NCBI RefSeq assembly: GCF_000720175.1 | Contig: NZ_JOIX01000076.1 | Location: 1-36,186 of the forward strand | Origin: Streptomyces sp. NRRL S-337 | Lineage (GTDB): Bacteria > Actinomycetota > Actinomycetes > Streptomycetales > Streptomycetaceae | Direction: 5' to 3' | Length of the DNA stretch: 36,186 bases | In this document: positions 24,305 through 32,617 of the stretch, piece by piece | How positions within the stretch are numbered: position 1 is the first letter of the stretch | How the letters are laid out: the number at the start of each line of letters is the position of its first letter | Program-made: the position numbers and the translations under genes | The notes under the pieces: generated by a model | What the model saw: the letters and a program-made list of their open reading frames with translations, nothing else | The model's database searches: none | Told to the model about the DNA's origin: nothing

Positions 24305-25084
24305 TCAACCAACGATCGCCAGGACCAGGAACACCGTTCCCGCGACGGCGGCGAGCCCCGCCCCCAGCCCGAAGGCCCACACCTTGTTGTTCTCGCCGCG
24401 GAGCAGTTCCTCCTCGGACTTGACCGACATGACGAAGACCCCGCCCTCGGCCGGCGCCCCCACGGCCAGCCGGCCGTCCCCGTCGGCGGCCTCACCGTGG
24501 ACGTAGAACCGGCTGCCCGGACGGACGACCCATTCCTCGCGCCGGTACCCGATCGTCCCGTCGCCGCCCCCGAGGTCGAGGCTCAACGGCCCGATCCGAA
24601 GGCGCCTGCCGCCTCCCCCGGTGTGCGGGTCGAACCGGTCGAGCACCTTCTCCGCGCCGATGACCTCGTGCTCCCCGGGGCGGACCACCATGCTTCCGGT
24701 CGCGTCCGCCACGAAGAACGCGGTGGAGCTGGAGTGCTCGGACAGCACATCGGTAGACGTCCGGCGCCTCCGGTTGCCGTTGCCGTCGCGGTAGACCTCC
24801 TCGTACTTGCGGGTGATCCGGTGCTTGTGCCACACGCAGTCCACGCCCTCCAGCTCGGAGCGCAGCGCACCGTCCTTGTGGGGGCGGGCCTGTCCCACGA
24901 CCTCGCACCGGTACCGGAAGTGCCCAGGGCCCGCGGCTTCCGCCGCCGCCTCGTGCAACGCCCGCAGGTCCGCCACCGGCAGGGTCTCGGTGCTCTCCAT
25001 GGCCCGGGCCCGCGTATGCGAGACCCGTACCGCGTACGCACAGAGCACCGCAACGACCAACCCGCCCACACCTATCCAGATCAC
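24305..25084 (-). CDS. membrane protein with E3 ubiquitin ligase-like GIDE domain
   Basis: 259 residues from a GTG at 25084 with GAGG six bases upstream; longer starts (to 25153) add a basic tail and lack a site. Helix 1 is at residues 3-20 (WIGVGGLVVAVLCAYAV) and helix 2 at the C-terminus (VWAFGLGAGLAAVAGTVFLVL). Between them lies the GIDE-type domain: VADLRALHEAAAEAAGPGHFRYRCEVVGQ, CVWHKHRITRKYEEVYRDG, YVHGEAADGDG. Bacterial members lack the RING finger, so ligase activity is not implied. Function unknown, perhaps membrane-associated scaffolding. It is convergent with the XRE gene, with a 27-bp gap. Confidence 0.75.
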   Translation of the reverse strand: MIWIGVGGLVVAVLCAYAVRVSHTRARAMESTETLPVADLRALHEAAAEAAGPGHFRYRCEVVGQARPHKDGALRSELEGVDCVWHKHRITRKYEEVYRDGNGNRRRRTSTDVLSEHSSSTAFFVADATGSMVVRPGEHEVIGAEKVLDRFDPHTGGGGRRLRIGPLSLDLGGGDGTIGYRREEWVVRPGSRFYVHGEAADGDGRLAVGAPAEGGVFVMSVKSEEELLRGENNKVWAFGLGAGLAAVAGTVFLVLAIVG

Positions 25085-25212
25085 ACCGAACCTCGCTTCA
25101 CCCGCCCCCCTCCGACCGCGCGACCTTATCGGGGGCGTCCTGGGGCGGGGCAAGCGGCCGGCAGCGACGGCTCACGGCCCTCGTCCTCGGGCGCGCCGGC
25201 CCGGGCGTCCCG

Positions 25213-26178
25213 TCAGCGCTCCCGCCCCCGTGGCTTCAGGACCACCGGGGGGAGGTCGGGAGCCGGGAGGCGGGGGCCGGCATAGCCGTGGACGGTGCCG
25301 AAACGGGTGGTGTCCATCCAGTCGGTGCGGGCCTCGGCGATCTCCTCGTGGGTGCGGCCGACGAAGTTCCACCACATCACGATCTGCTCCTCGAACGGTA
25401 CGCCGCCCAGGAGCATCAGGCTGCTGTCGGAGTGGGCGCGGAGCGGAAGCTCGGTGCGGCCGCAGCCGAGGTAGAGGAGGGCGCCGGGGGCGAGGCGGAC
25501 GCCGTCGACCTCGGTTTCGCCGGAGATGGTCAGGGCCGCGTACTCGAAGTCGGGGTCGAGGGGGAGGCGGGTGTCCGTGGTGGCGGTGAGGGAGAGGTCG
25601 GCGCCCACGAGGGGCGAGTAGGTGGTGCCCGGGGACGCCGCCCCGTCGAGTTCGCCGAGGATGACGGTGGCGGTGAGGCCGCCGTTGCCGCCGGTGACCC
25701 GCGGCAGGTCGGTGTGGTGCTCGAAGTGCGCCGCGGTGTAGCGGTGTTCGGCGGGGAGGGCGACCCACAGCTGGGCGCCGTGCAGCAGCGGGCCGTGGCC
25801 GCTCGGGGATTCCTCGGAGTGGGCGATGGCCCCGCCGGACGTCATCAGGCCGAGTTCGCGCGGGCGGATGGTCCGCAGGCTGCCCACGCTGTCGCGGTGC
25901 AGCACCTCACCCGCGTGCAGCCAGCTGACGGTCTGCAGGCCCATGTGCGGGTGCGGCGGCACCTGCATACCGGGCTGGTCGACGATGTCGTCGGGGCCGT
26001 AGTGGTCGACGAAGCACCAGGCGCCGACCATCCGCCGGCCGAGGTTGGGCAGCAGCCGGCGGACCACGGTGCTCTCGCCGAGCGGCACCTGTTTCCCCGG
26101 CTGGAGGTCGCGGACCGGGCCGGTGCGGCCGGTGCCCCCGCACAGACTCGGCGCGGGTCTGGTATCGAGGTTGCTCAT
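25213..26178 (-). CDS. pirin family protein
   Basis: 321 residues, a bicupin. The N-terminal cupin carries the metal-binding histidines PPHPHMGLQTVSWLHAGEVL and the later GAIAHSEESP, matching the pirin His-His-His-Glu site. The C-terminal pirin domain ends EEIVMWWNFVGRTHEEI-like (EQIVMWWNFVGRTHEEIA). Pirins bind iron and some have quercetinase activity or modulate metabolic enzymes. No operon partner is evident; dimethylargininase lies 104 bp upstream on the same strand. Confidence 0.94.
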   Translation of the reverse strand: MSNLDTRPAPSLCGGTGRTGPVRDLQPGKQVPLGESTVVRRLLPNLGRRMVGAWCFVDHYGPDDIVDQPGMQVPPHPHMGLQTVSWLHAGEVLHRDSVGSLRTIRPRELGLMTSGGAIAHSEESPSGHGPLLHGAQLWVALPAEHRYTAAHFEHHTDLPRVTGGNGGLTATVILGELDGAASPGTTYSPLVGADLSLTATTDTRLPLDPDFEYAALTISGETEVDGVRLAPGALLYLGCGRTELPLRAHSDSSLMLLGGVPFEEQIVMWWNFVGRTHEEIAEARTDWMDTTRFGTVHGYAGPRLPAPDLPPVVLKPRGRER

Positions 26179-26282
26179 GGCGTCACGATAAGGCGGGTGC
26201 GGGGGCGGGCGGCGGCAGGCGCGAGGTGCCCGGGTGCGGCGGCCGGGTGCGGCGGCCGGGACCGCCCGGCGCGCGGCAGGGC

Positions 26283-27059
26283 TCAGGCGTAGAGGCCGCG
26301 CAGTCGCACGGACAGGCAGGTGACGCAGCCCTCCAGTTTCTCGAACTCGGAGATGTCCACGGGGACGGGCCGGTAGCCGAGGTCGGTGAAGAGGGCGGCG
26401 GACTCCGGGGCGCCGGCGGACATCAGGAGGGCGTCGCCGCCGAGGTGGACGACGTGCGCGCCGGCCTCCTCCGGGACGGGAAGGAAGCGCGGGAAGGCGG
26501 CGGGGTCGTCGACCAGCGGCGGGTGGCCGATGACGGTGCCGTCGGGGAGTGCGGTCACCGCGGATTTGAGGTGCAGCACCCGGCTGACCGGTACGGCGAT
26601 CACGCGGGCCCCCAACGGCTCGAAGGCGGCGCGGAGTTGGCGCACCCCTTCGGAATTGGTGCGGCCGCCGCGGCCCACGTAGACCGTGTCGCCGATCTTC
26701 AGGACGTCACCGCCGTCCAGGGTGCCGGGCGCCCGGATCGCGTTGACGGAGCAGCCGAGCGCCTCCACGGCCTCCCGGGCGGCCGCTATCTCGGGCCTGC
26801 GGGGGTCGGCACCGGGGCGGGCGAGCAGCGCGACGTTGCGGAACATGACCATGGTGTCCTCGACGAACACCGCGTCGGGGCAGTCGTCGGCGGGTGCCAC
26901 CTCGGTGGTCCGCCAGCCGTGGTCCCGCAGGGCCTGGACGTAGCCCTCCCACTGGCGCAGGGCGAGTGCGGGGTCGACCGGGCGCCGGGCGATATGGGTG
27001 ACCAGACCCTCGGCGAGGCGCGGGCCGGGGCGGCGGACGAGGGCCTGTTTGCTGGGCAT
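26283..27059 (-). CDS. ddaH: dimethylargininase (N(G),N(G)-dimethylarginine dimethylaminohydrolase)
   Basis: 258 residues, the family length, from an ATG with AAGGA nine bases upstream. It hydrolyses dimethylarginine to citrulline and dimethylamine in the cytosol. Motifs: AVFVEDTMVMF (substrate Asp/Glu), LDGGDVLKIGDTVYVGRGGRTN, the catalytic His in VLHLKSAVTALP (about residue 160), and the nucleophile Cys248 in GCVTCLSVRL. The open frame continues upstream into unrelated translation. The GntR gene precedes it by 80 bp on the same strand and may control it. Confidence 0.93.
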   Translation of the reverse strand: MPSKQALVRRPGPRLAEGLVTHIARRPVDPALALRQWEGYVQALRDHGWRTTEVAPADDCPDAVFVEDTMVMFRNVALLARPGADPRRPEIAAAREAVEALGCSVNAIRAPGTLDGGDVLKIGDTVYVGRGGRTNSEGVRQLRAAFEPLGARVIAVPVSRVLHLKSAVTALPDGTVIGHPPLVDDPAAFPRFLPVPEEAGAHVVHLGGDALLMSAGAPESAALFTDLGYRPVPVDISEFEKLEGCVTCLSVRLRGLYA

Positions 27060-27139
27060 GGGGTGGCGGTCCTTTCGGGGGGCGCGGTGGGGAGTGCCGT
27101 GGGGGGCCGGGCGGGCCGGGGCCCCGGTGGTGGTGCCCG

Positions 27140-27529
27140 TCAGTCCTCGGCTCCGTACGTGGCGCGCAGGGCGTCCTCGACGGCGGTGCGGGCGGCGCGC
27201 CGGTCCAGGCCGAGGCGCTGGACGCGCCGGGCGTAGCTCTCGGCGGCCGCGGCGGCCTCCTTGTCCGCGGCGTCGCCGGCCGCCGCGATGAAGCTGCCGT
27301 TGCGGCCGCGGGTCTCGATCACACCGTCGGTCTCCAGGGCGCGGTACGCCTTGGCGACGGTGTTGGCGGCCAGGCCGAGGTCCTCGGCGAGGCCGCGGAC
27401 GGTGGGGAGCTTGTAGCCGACCGGCAGTGCGCCCTCCCGGGCCTGGTCCGCGATCTGGGTGCGTACCTGCTCGAAGGGCGCGACGGCCGAGGCCTGGTCG
27501 ATGGTGATGCTCACGGTCTGGGGGGACAC
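27140..27529 (-). CDS. GntR-family regulator, short YtrA-like type
   Basis: 129 residues from a GTG preceded by AGGAG seven bases away; a longer ATG frame to 27568 lacks a site. Residues about 5-75 are the winged helix (VAPFEQVRTQIADQAREGAL, LPTVRGLAEDLGLAANTVAKAYRALETDGVIETRGRNGSFI). Only about 50 helical residues follow, the size of the YtrA subfamily, which typically autoregulates and controls neighbours. It is a plausible regulator of the downstream dimethylargininase gene on the same strand. Confidence 0.9.
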   Translation of the reverse strand: MSPQTVSITIDQASAVAPFEQVRTQIADQAREGALPVGYKLPTVRGLAEDLGLAANTVAKAYRALETDGVIETRGRNGSFIAAAGDAADKEAAAAAESYARRVQRLGLDRRAARTAVEDALRATYGAED

Positions 27530-27659
27530 GGGGGCGCTCCTGGTGGTGCCGTGATGTGTTTGTGGCACCCATTGTGCGCCAGGAGCGCCCGGCCTGCCGG
27601 GACCACGGCAGGGGCGGTGCGGGCGGGAAGCCCGTAGGGAGCGGGCTCCCGGGGGCTCG

Positions 27660-29510
27660 CTACACCTCCAGCGTCGTTCCCGTGGTCCGCAGCCAGGCGT
27701 TCATGCCGAGGACCAGTTCGGCACCGGGGCGGATGTCCTGGGTCGCGCCGTCGGCGGTGACCTCGGCGAGCGTTCCGGGGTCCAGCAACGGCCGGACGGG
27801 GGCATGGCGATCGGCGGCCAGTGCTCTCAGTTCGGCGCGCAGTGCCTCGCCGTAGCGGGGGTCCTGGGTGCTGGGGTAGGGGCTCTTGACGCGGTCGGCG
27901 ACCACGTCGGGCAGGACGTCGCGGGTGGCGGCGCGCAGCAGCGACTTCTCCCGGCCGTCGAAGGTCTTCAGCGACCAAGGGGTGTTGAAGACGTAGTCGA
28001 CGAGGCGGTGGTCGCAGAACGGAACCCGGACCTCCAGGCCGACGGCCATACTGGCGCGGTCCTTGCGGTCGAGGAGGATCTGCACGAAGCGGGTGAGGTG
28101 GAGATAGCTGATCTCGCGCATCCGGCGCTGGTGGCCGGTGTCGCCGTCGAGGTACGGCACTTCGGCGAGCGCCTCGCGGTAGCGGCGGGCCTCGTAGCCG
28201 GGCAGGTCGAGCTTGGCGAGCAGTCCGGCGTCGAGCAGCGCCTCGCGGACCGCGGTGCCGCCGGCGAAGCGGCCGGAGAGGCCCGCGGCGATCCAGGGGA
28301 AGGTGTCGGCGTGCACGGCCGCGGGGTCGTGGAACCAGCGGTAGCCGCCGAAGACCTCGTCCGCGGACTCTCCGGACAGGGCGACCGTGGACTGTTCGCG
28401 GACGGCCTTGAACAGCAGGTAGAGCGAGGTGTCGCCGTCGCCGAAACCGTTGGGCAGGTCGCGGGCGGCGAGCACCGCGGCGCGGTGGCCGGGGTCCATC
28501 AGGGCGGCGGTGTCCAGGACGATGTCGTGGTGGTCGGACCGGACGTGCGCGGCGAGGGCGTGCGCGTACGGACCGTCGGGGGTGCCGCGCAGATCGTCGG
28601 GCCGGAAGTTCTCGGTGTAGCCGGTGAAGTCGACGGCGAACGACCGCACCGGCCCGCGGCCGGCTTCCGCCAGCGCTTTGGCGGAGAGCGCGGTGATGGC
28701 GGAGGAGTCCAGTCCGCCGGAGAGCAGGGTGCACAACGGTACGTCGGCGATCAGCTGGCGGGCGACGATGTCGTCGAGCAGTGCGCGGATGCGCGCGACG
28801 GTGGTGGCCCGGTCGTCGGTGTGCTCGCGGGCTTCGAGGGCCCAGTAGCGGCGGACGGTCAGGCCGCCCCGGCGAACCCGGACGAGGTGGCCGGGGCGTA
28901 CCTCGTGCATGCCCTTGTAGACGGCGTGGCCGGGGGTCTTGGTGAAGGTGATCAGCTCGGCGAGGCCCTCGGCGTCGACGGTGGGGTGGACGTCCGGGTG
29001 GGCCAGGATCGCCTTGGGCTCGGAGCCGAACAGCACTCCGTCGGGGGTGGGGTGGTAGTAGAGCGGTTTGATGCCCATCCGGTCGCGGACCAGCAGGAGT
29101 TCCTCGGTGCGCGGGTCCCAGAGCGCGAACGCGTACATGCCGTTGAGGCGGTCGGCGAACGCCTCGCCCCATTCGAGGTAGGCGTGCAGCACCACTTCGG
29201 TGTCGCTGCTGGTGCGGAAGGAGTGACCCGACCGCTCCAGTTCGGCGCGCAGTTCGCGGTAGTTGTAGACCTCGCCGCTGTACGTCGTGACGAGCACGGT
29301 GCGGCCGTCGCGGTCGACGGCCATGGGCTGCTTACCGCCGTCGATGTCGATGACGGCGAGCCGGCGGTGGCCCAGGGCGGCGTGCGTGCCGAGCCAGATC
29401 CCGGCGGCGTCCGGGCCTCGGCACGCCATGGTCCGTGTCATCGCTTCGACGGTGGGGCGCTGGGTGGTGAGGTCGTTGTCGTAGGCGATCCATCCGGTGA
29501 TTCCGCACAT
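27660..29510 (-). CDS. asnB: asparagine synthetase, glutamine-hydrolysing
   Basis: 616 residues starting MCGITGWIAYD, with Cys2 the N-terminal nucleophile of the class II glutaminase domain (about 1-200; CRGPDAAGIW, NYRELRAEL, NGMYAFALWD). The synthetase domain (about 225-600) has the PP-loop LLSGGLDSSAI near residue 250 and LSGESADEVFGGY, with VRVPFCDHRLVDYVFNTPWSLK near the end. It makes asparagine from aspartate, glutamine and ATP; homologues amidate other substrates in special pathways, but no such pathway is visible here. Upstream open frame is ignored because Cys2 must be at the mature N-terminus. The 550-bp repeat palindrome lies between it and the methyltransferase gene. Confidence 0.95.
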   Translation of the reverse strand: MCGITGWIAYDNDLTTQRPTVEAMTRTMACRGPDAAGIWLGTHAALGHRRLAVIDIDGGKQPMAVDRDGRTVLVTTYSGEVYNYRELRAELERSGHSFRTSSDTEVVLHAYLEWGEAFADRLNGMYAFALWDPRTEELLLVRDRMGIKPLYYHPTPDGVLFGSEPKAILAHPDVHPTVDAEGLAELITFTKTPGHAVYKGMHEVRPGHLVRVRRGGLTVRRYWALEAREHTDDRATTVARIRALLDDIVARQLIADVPLCTLLSGGLDSSAITALSAKALAEAGRGPVRSFAVDFTGYTENFRPDDLRGTPDGPYAHALAAHVRSDHHDIVLDTAALMDPGHRAAVLAARDLPNGFGDGDTSLYLLFKAVREQSTVALSGESADEVFGGYRWFHDPAAVHADTFPWIAAGLSGRFAGGTAVREALLDAGLLAKLDLPGYEARRYREALAEVPYLDGDTGHQRRMREISYLHLTRFVQILLDRKDRASMAVGLEVRVPFCDHRLVDYVFNTPWSLKTFDGREKSLLRAATRDVLPDVVADRVKSPYPSTQDPRYGEALRAELRALAADRHAPVRPLLDPGTLAEVTADGATQDIRPGAELVLGMNAWLRTTGTTLEV

Positions 29511-29640
29511 CGTGGCGGCTCCTCCTTCGTGGGCGGCCGGCCGCCGCATTCCGCTGACGGCCGGCACGATCACCGTACGCCCAGATAGATGTATCGACCA
29601 CCAAACGCGCCGCCGAACCACCCCGAACGAGCCATCCGCT

Positions 29641-30190
29641 GCGCTTGGCTTTCCGCCCACGTACTCGGCTGCAGCGCCGTGCTGGTACCTCGCCGTTGCG
29701 CGCTTTGCGGCGCCTCGCACGTACCTGGCTTTCCCGCCGCGGGGCTCGCTCGCCGTTGCGCGCTTTGCGGCGCCCCGCACGTAGCTGTCTGTGGCGCCGC
29801 GGGTCTTGGTCGCCGTTGCGCCTGCGGCGGGCCGGGTGGGTGTCGGGTGCGGTTCTGGCCCTCCAGACTTCGTCCTCCGGTCCAGCCCCTCCCGTAGGGG
29901 GAAGGGAAACGGCCGGTGGGGGTGCACGTAGTCCTACGTGCGGGCGGCGAACGGAACCACGCTCGCCCCCACTCAGCCCTTCCTCCCACTCCCGGGAGGG
30001 GACAGACCGGAGGACGAAGTCTGCAGGGCTGTCACCGCACCCGACACACAAACGCCCGCCGCCAGGCGTAACGGCGAGCAACACCCGCGGCGGGAAAGCC
30101 AGGTACGTGCGGGGCGCCGCAAAGCGCGCAACGGCGAGCAACGACCGCGGCGGGACGGCCGAGTACGTGGGGGGGCGCCGCGAAGCGCTA
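29641..30190. repeat. 550-bp imperfect palindrome built of 60-bp repeats
   Basis: The left arm has units of exactly 60 bp at 29691-29750 and 29751-29810, a partial one after it (29811-29831) and a degenerate one before (29641-29690). The right arm has units in reverse orientation at 30070-30129 and 30130-30189. Shared words include CGCCGTTGCG / GCGCTTTGCGGCGCC / CGTAC and their complements. Inner arms also match (CAGACTTCGTCCTCCGGTC on the left, GACCGGAGGACGAAGTCTG-like on the right). The centre is a perfect GCACGTAG-TC-CTACGTGC at 29924-29941. The rest of the gene-free stretch 29511-30187 shows no gene. The right arm ends at the methyltransferase stop. Confidence 0.75.
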
Positions 30191-30892
30191 CGTACGTGGG
30201 GGGAGATCGGCCAGGAGTGCGTACCGCTCGTCGTGGACCTCCTTGCCCCACAGGAGCGCGTCGGGTGCGAGGTCCTGCACGGACGTATGCGCCGCCAACG
30301 GGCCGACGAGGTCGGCCAGTTCGTCCGCGGGTATGCCGATAGGGTCCGACTCGCCCCAGCGGCCTTCCACGAGGACCAGCCGCCCGCCGGGCACCAGCAG
30401 ACCGGCCCAGCGGCGCAGTGCGGCCGCCGGATCGGGCAGCGCCCACAGCAGATGGCGCACCAGCACCACGTCGAACCGCCGCTCCCCCGCGGGCGGTTCG
30501 GCGGCGTCGCCGACCAGGAAGGCGGCGTCCCACCCGGCGAGCTTGGCGCGGGCCCGCTCGATCATGCGCGGGGAACGGTCGACGCCCAGGACGCGGTGGC
30601 CCTGCTCCGCGGCGAGCAGGGCCAGACTTCCCGTGCCGCAGCCCAGGTCGAGCACCTCGGCCGGCTCGGCCGGCAGCCACGTCCGCAACCGGGTGGCCCA
30701 GGCCGCGCGCACGGCCGGGTCGCGCAGCCCGTGGTCCGGCTCGTCGTCGAAGGTCTCGGCGGCGGCTTCCCAGTAGGCCGCATCGGCCACCGGAAGGGCG
30801 GTCGGTTCCTGCCCGGCCGACCGGCGGGCGGGATCGTCCGGAGCCAGGTCGTGGGGCTGCCGGGACGGGGCGGCGGAGGTGTGCGTGCTCAT
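30188..30892 (-). CDS. class I SAM-dependent methyltransferase
   Basis: 234 residues. The SAM-binding motif I VLDLGCGTGSLALLAAEQGH is at about 80-99, followed by VLGVDRSPRMIERARAKL, the acidic motif II region and FDVVLVRHLLWALPDPAAALRRW, then LVPGGRLVLVEGRW. It is a small-molecule type methyltransferase (Methyltransf_11/25 group); substrate unknown. Its C-terminal DLPPRT and stop lie in the edge of the repeat palindrome. The integrated element begins within about 200 bp upstream of its start, so its native promoter may have been replaced or disrupted. Confidence 0.88.
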   Translation of the reverse strand: MSTHTSAAPSRQPHDLAPDDPARRSAGQEPTALPVADAAYWEAAAETFDDEPDHGLRDPAVRAAWATRLRTWLPAEPAEVLDLGCGTGSLALLAAEQGHRVLGVDRSPRMIERARAKLAGWDAAFLVGDAAEPPAGERRFDVVLVRHLLWALPDPAAALRRWAGLLVPGGRLVLVEGRWGESDPIGIPADELADLVGPLAAHTSVQDLAPDALLWGKEVHDERYALLADLPPRT

Positions 30893-31112
30893 GTCTCGAT
30901 GCTGCCATCGACCACTGACAACGGCCCCGGACGACCGCCCCCGGCCCCCCGCGCCCGTTTCCTCCCGCCCTGCCTGTGGCCCCGCTTAGCGGTTCCCTAA
31001 ACGACAGGCGCTTTACGCTGCGGAACATCGCAGGTAGGAGCGCGCCTATCGCCTTGATACCGGCGGCTTAGGGGCGGCGGGAGCCAAACAGGGAGCCACA
31101 GCCCACAAGCGA
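30893..31112. other. probable attachment-site region
   Basis: This is the gap between the chromosomal methyltransferase start and the integrase stop, where attL would be expected. No tRNA cloverleaf or T-arm was found on either strand. It contains TTAG-N7-CTAA at 30986-31000 (a possible core with inverted arms) and direct repeats GGGAGCCA at 31079-31086 and 31091-31098, 12 bp apart, which look like integrase arm sites. The exact core cannot be fixed without the other end. Confidence 0.4.
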
Positions 31113-32282
31113 TCACTCGTCGGTGGCGGCCTCTTCCTGGAAGATCTCGTCCATAGCCTCGGCCCCGGCCATGATGACGGGGCGAATCTGCTTGCGGTAG
31201 ACCGTCTCCGTTGTCCGAGAGGAGCTGTGCCCAACAAGCTGCGCGATCCTATCCAGCGGGATGCCGTGATCCGACAGGATTGAAACGAAGCTGTGTCGCA
31301 GTTCTCTGGGAGTCCACTGTCTCGGATCAGGGAATCCTGCTTCTCGAAGCAGTGCACGGAAGTTCCGGCGAACATCCTCCGCCGTGCGTTGCTCCCCGCT
31401 GTCTGTTCCGAAGACGAACCCATCCTCGGCCGCCGGAAGACCCAACGCCTCTCGGCGCATCCTTTGCCTGGCCTGGTGCTCGACCAGAACCTCCACCAGC
31501 TGCCGCGGCATCGCCAAGGTGCGGCGGCTTGTCACTGTCTTGGTGTCACCGCGACGACGTACTGACCTCCATACCTCAATATGCGGAGGGTTTCCCTTCG
31601 ACGAGGAGAGGTGAACGCGTCCCCACGTAAGAGGGCGTACCTCCTCAGTCCGGATCCCCACCAGCATCGACACAGCCACATAGACGTGAATCCACGTCCC
31701 TTGCCGCGTTGTAAGAACGGCTTTCGCCTGCTCCACCGTAAGCGATTTGCTCGGACGCCCAGGCTGCCCTTCCGGCAGCTCAACGAGTTCAGCTACATTT
31801 CGGAGCACTAGGTCCCGGCGTTGCGCGTGAGTGATCGACCGCCGCAGAATCGAGAGAATCATCTCCAGCGAACTCTTCGCGAGGACCAGGGATTTCTCGT
31901 CGAGCCAGCAATCGACAGAATCAACCGTCAGATCACGCAACCTTGCCTTGCCCAGGTCAGTGACCACGTGGTTGGCCATGCTTGTGTAGGTGTTAACGCT
32001 TCCCTGGTCACGCCCCTTGAGCCCTTGCGCAAGCCAAGCACGTACCGCCTGCTCGACCGTGTATGTAGCAGACGTCTTAACGCCTGCCTCTAGCTCCCGT
32101 TTCCTCACTCGCAGCTTGGCGCGTACCTCAGTCTTCGTTTTCCCTGACACCTTGGCACGGATGCGCTTTCCGGATGGGCTGTAGCCCATCGATACAGCAC
32201 CAACGTATCGATTCTTTGCCTTGTCCCAATAGATGGAGTCCTCGCCCTTTCCAGCCCGCCGACGCGAGGGTTCCTCAGCCAC
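31113..32282 (-). CDS. int: tyrosine recombinase (integrase)
   Basis: 389 residues, GTG start with GAGGAGG seven bases upstream. Residues about 10-65 are an AP2-like/arm-binding N-terminus (RYVGAVSMGYSPSGKRIRAKVSGKTKTE-type), about 70-165 the SAM-like core-binding domain, and about 180-375 the catalytic domain. Catalytic residues: Arg211 (GIRTEEVRPLTW), Arg329 in RELRHSF, His352 in LVGHSSSRTTETVY, and Tyr362. Codon use is less GC-biased than in neighbouring genes, pointing to horizontal acquisition. It carries out site-specific integration and, with the xis-like protein, excision. Confidence 0.95.
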   Translation of the reverse strand: MAEEPSRRRAGKGEDSIYWDKAKNRYVGAVSMGYSPSGKRIRAKVSGKTKTEVRAKLRVRKRELEAGVKTSATYTVEQAVRAWLAQGLKGRDQGSVNTYTSMANHVVTDLGKARLRDLTVDSVDCWLDEKSLVLAKSSLEMILSILRRSITHAQRRDLVLRNVAELVELPEGQPGRPSKSLTVEQAKAVLTTRQGTWIHVYVAVSMLVGIRTEEVRPLTWGRVHLSSSKGNPPHIEVWRSVRRRGDTKTVTSRRTLAMPRQLVEVLVEHQARQRMRREALGLPAAEDGFVFGTDSGEQRTAEDVRRNFRALLREAGFPDPRQWTPRELRHSFVSILSDHGIPLDRIAQLVGHSSSRTTETVYRKQIRPVIMAGAEAMDEIFQEEAATDE

Positions 32283-32306
32283 GAAGTGTCCTCCTCATAG
32301 AACGGG

Positions 32307-32341
32307 ACGAGGCCGCACCCCAGCGTGGGGCGCGGCCTCGT
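32307..32341. terminator. strong hairpin between xis and int
   Basis: ACGAGGCCGC (32307-32316) pairs with GCGGCCTCGT (32332-32341), extended inward by CCCC/GGGG after one mismatch, with a 5-base loop. It starts 12 bases after the xis stop and ends 24 bases before the int start on the same strand. No T-tract, so it may be a terminator or an attenuator that lowers int expression relative to xis. Confidence 0.55.
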
Positions 32342-32353
32342 CCTTTGGATGAT

Positions 32354-32569
32354 TCAGATTGCTGCTTCCGACTCCCGGATCAGCAGCGCAACGTACTCGT
32401 CGATGAACTGAAGTGGCACCAGCCGCCGCCGGCCGATGCGTACGGTGCGAAGCCGCCCGAGACGTATCTCTTCGTACGCCATCGACCGTCCCACTCCACA
32501 GAGCTCGGCAGCATCCTCGATCTTGTAGAGTCGCGGCTCCACCGCGGCCCGCTCGGCACTCAACGCCAT
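32354..32569 (-). CDS. xis: excisionase-like helix-turn-helix protein
   Basis: 71 residues with a MerR/AlpA-type winged helix: RLYKIEDAAELCGVGRSMAYEEIRLGRL followed by RTVRIGRRRLVPLQFIDEYVALL, the 'excisionase family DNA-binding domain' pattern. The start ATG has a GAGGAG site about six bases upstream. Placed 71 bp before int on the same strand, as in pSAM2-like elements, it probably directs excision and may also regulate. The iteron array starts 49 bp upstream of its start codon. Confidence 0.88.
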   Translation of the reverse strand: MALSAERAAVEPRLYKIEDAAELCGVGRSMAYEEIRLGRLRTVRIGRRRLVPLQFIDEYVALLIRESEAAI

Positions 32570-32617
32570 GTGCTTCTCCTCGTCAGACGACAGCGGGCTT
32601 CCCCCCTTCTGCGGGAT

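Noticed and set aside
27804..29588. 594-codon plus-strand frame opposite asnB
   Set aside because: Val/Gly/Glu-rich antisense translation of a clear asparagine synthetase.
29511..29927. N-terminal extension of AsnB
   Set aside because: AsnB needs Cys2 as its N-terminal nucleophile, so the start is at MCGITG. The upstream frame is translated repeat DNA.
29691..30189. CRISPR-like array
   Set aside because: The 60-bp units are contiguous and similar throughout, without unique spacers, and are inverted across a centre; no cas genes are present.
30893..31112. tRNA gene at the integration junction
   Set aside because: No GGTTCRANYCC T-arm, anticodon stem or acceptor pairing could be found on either strand.
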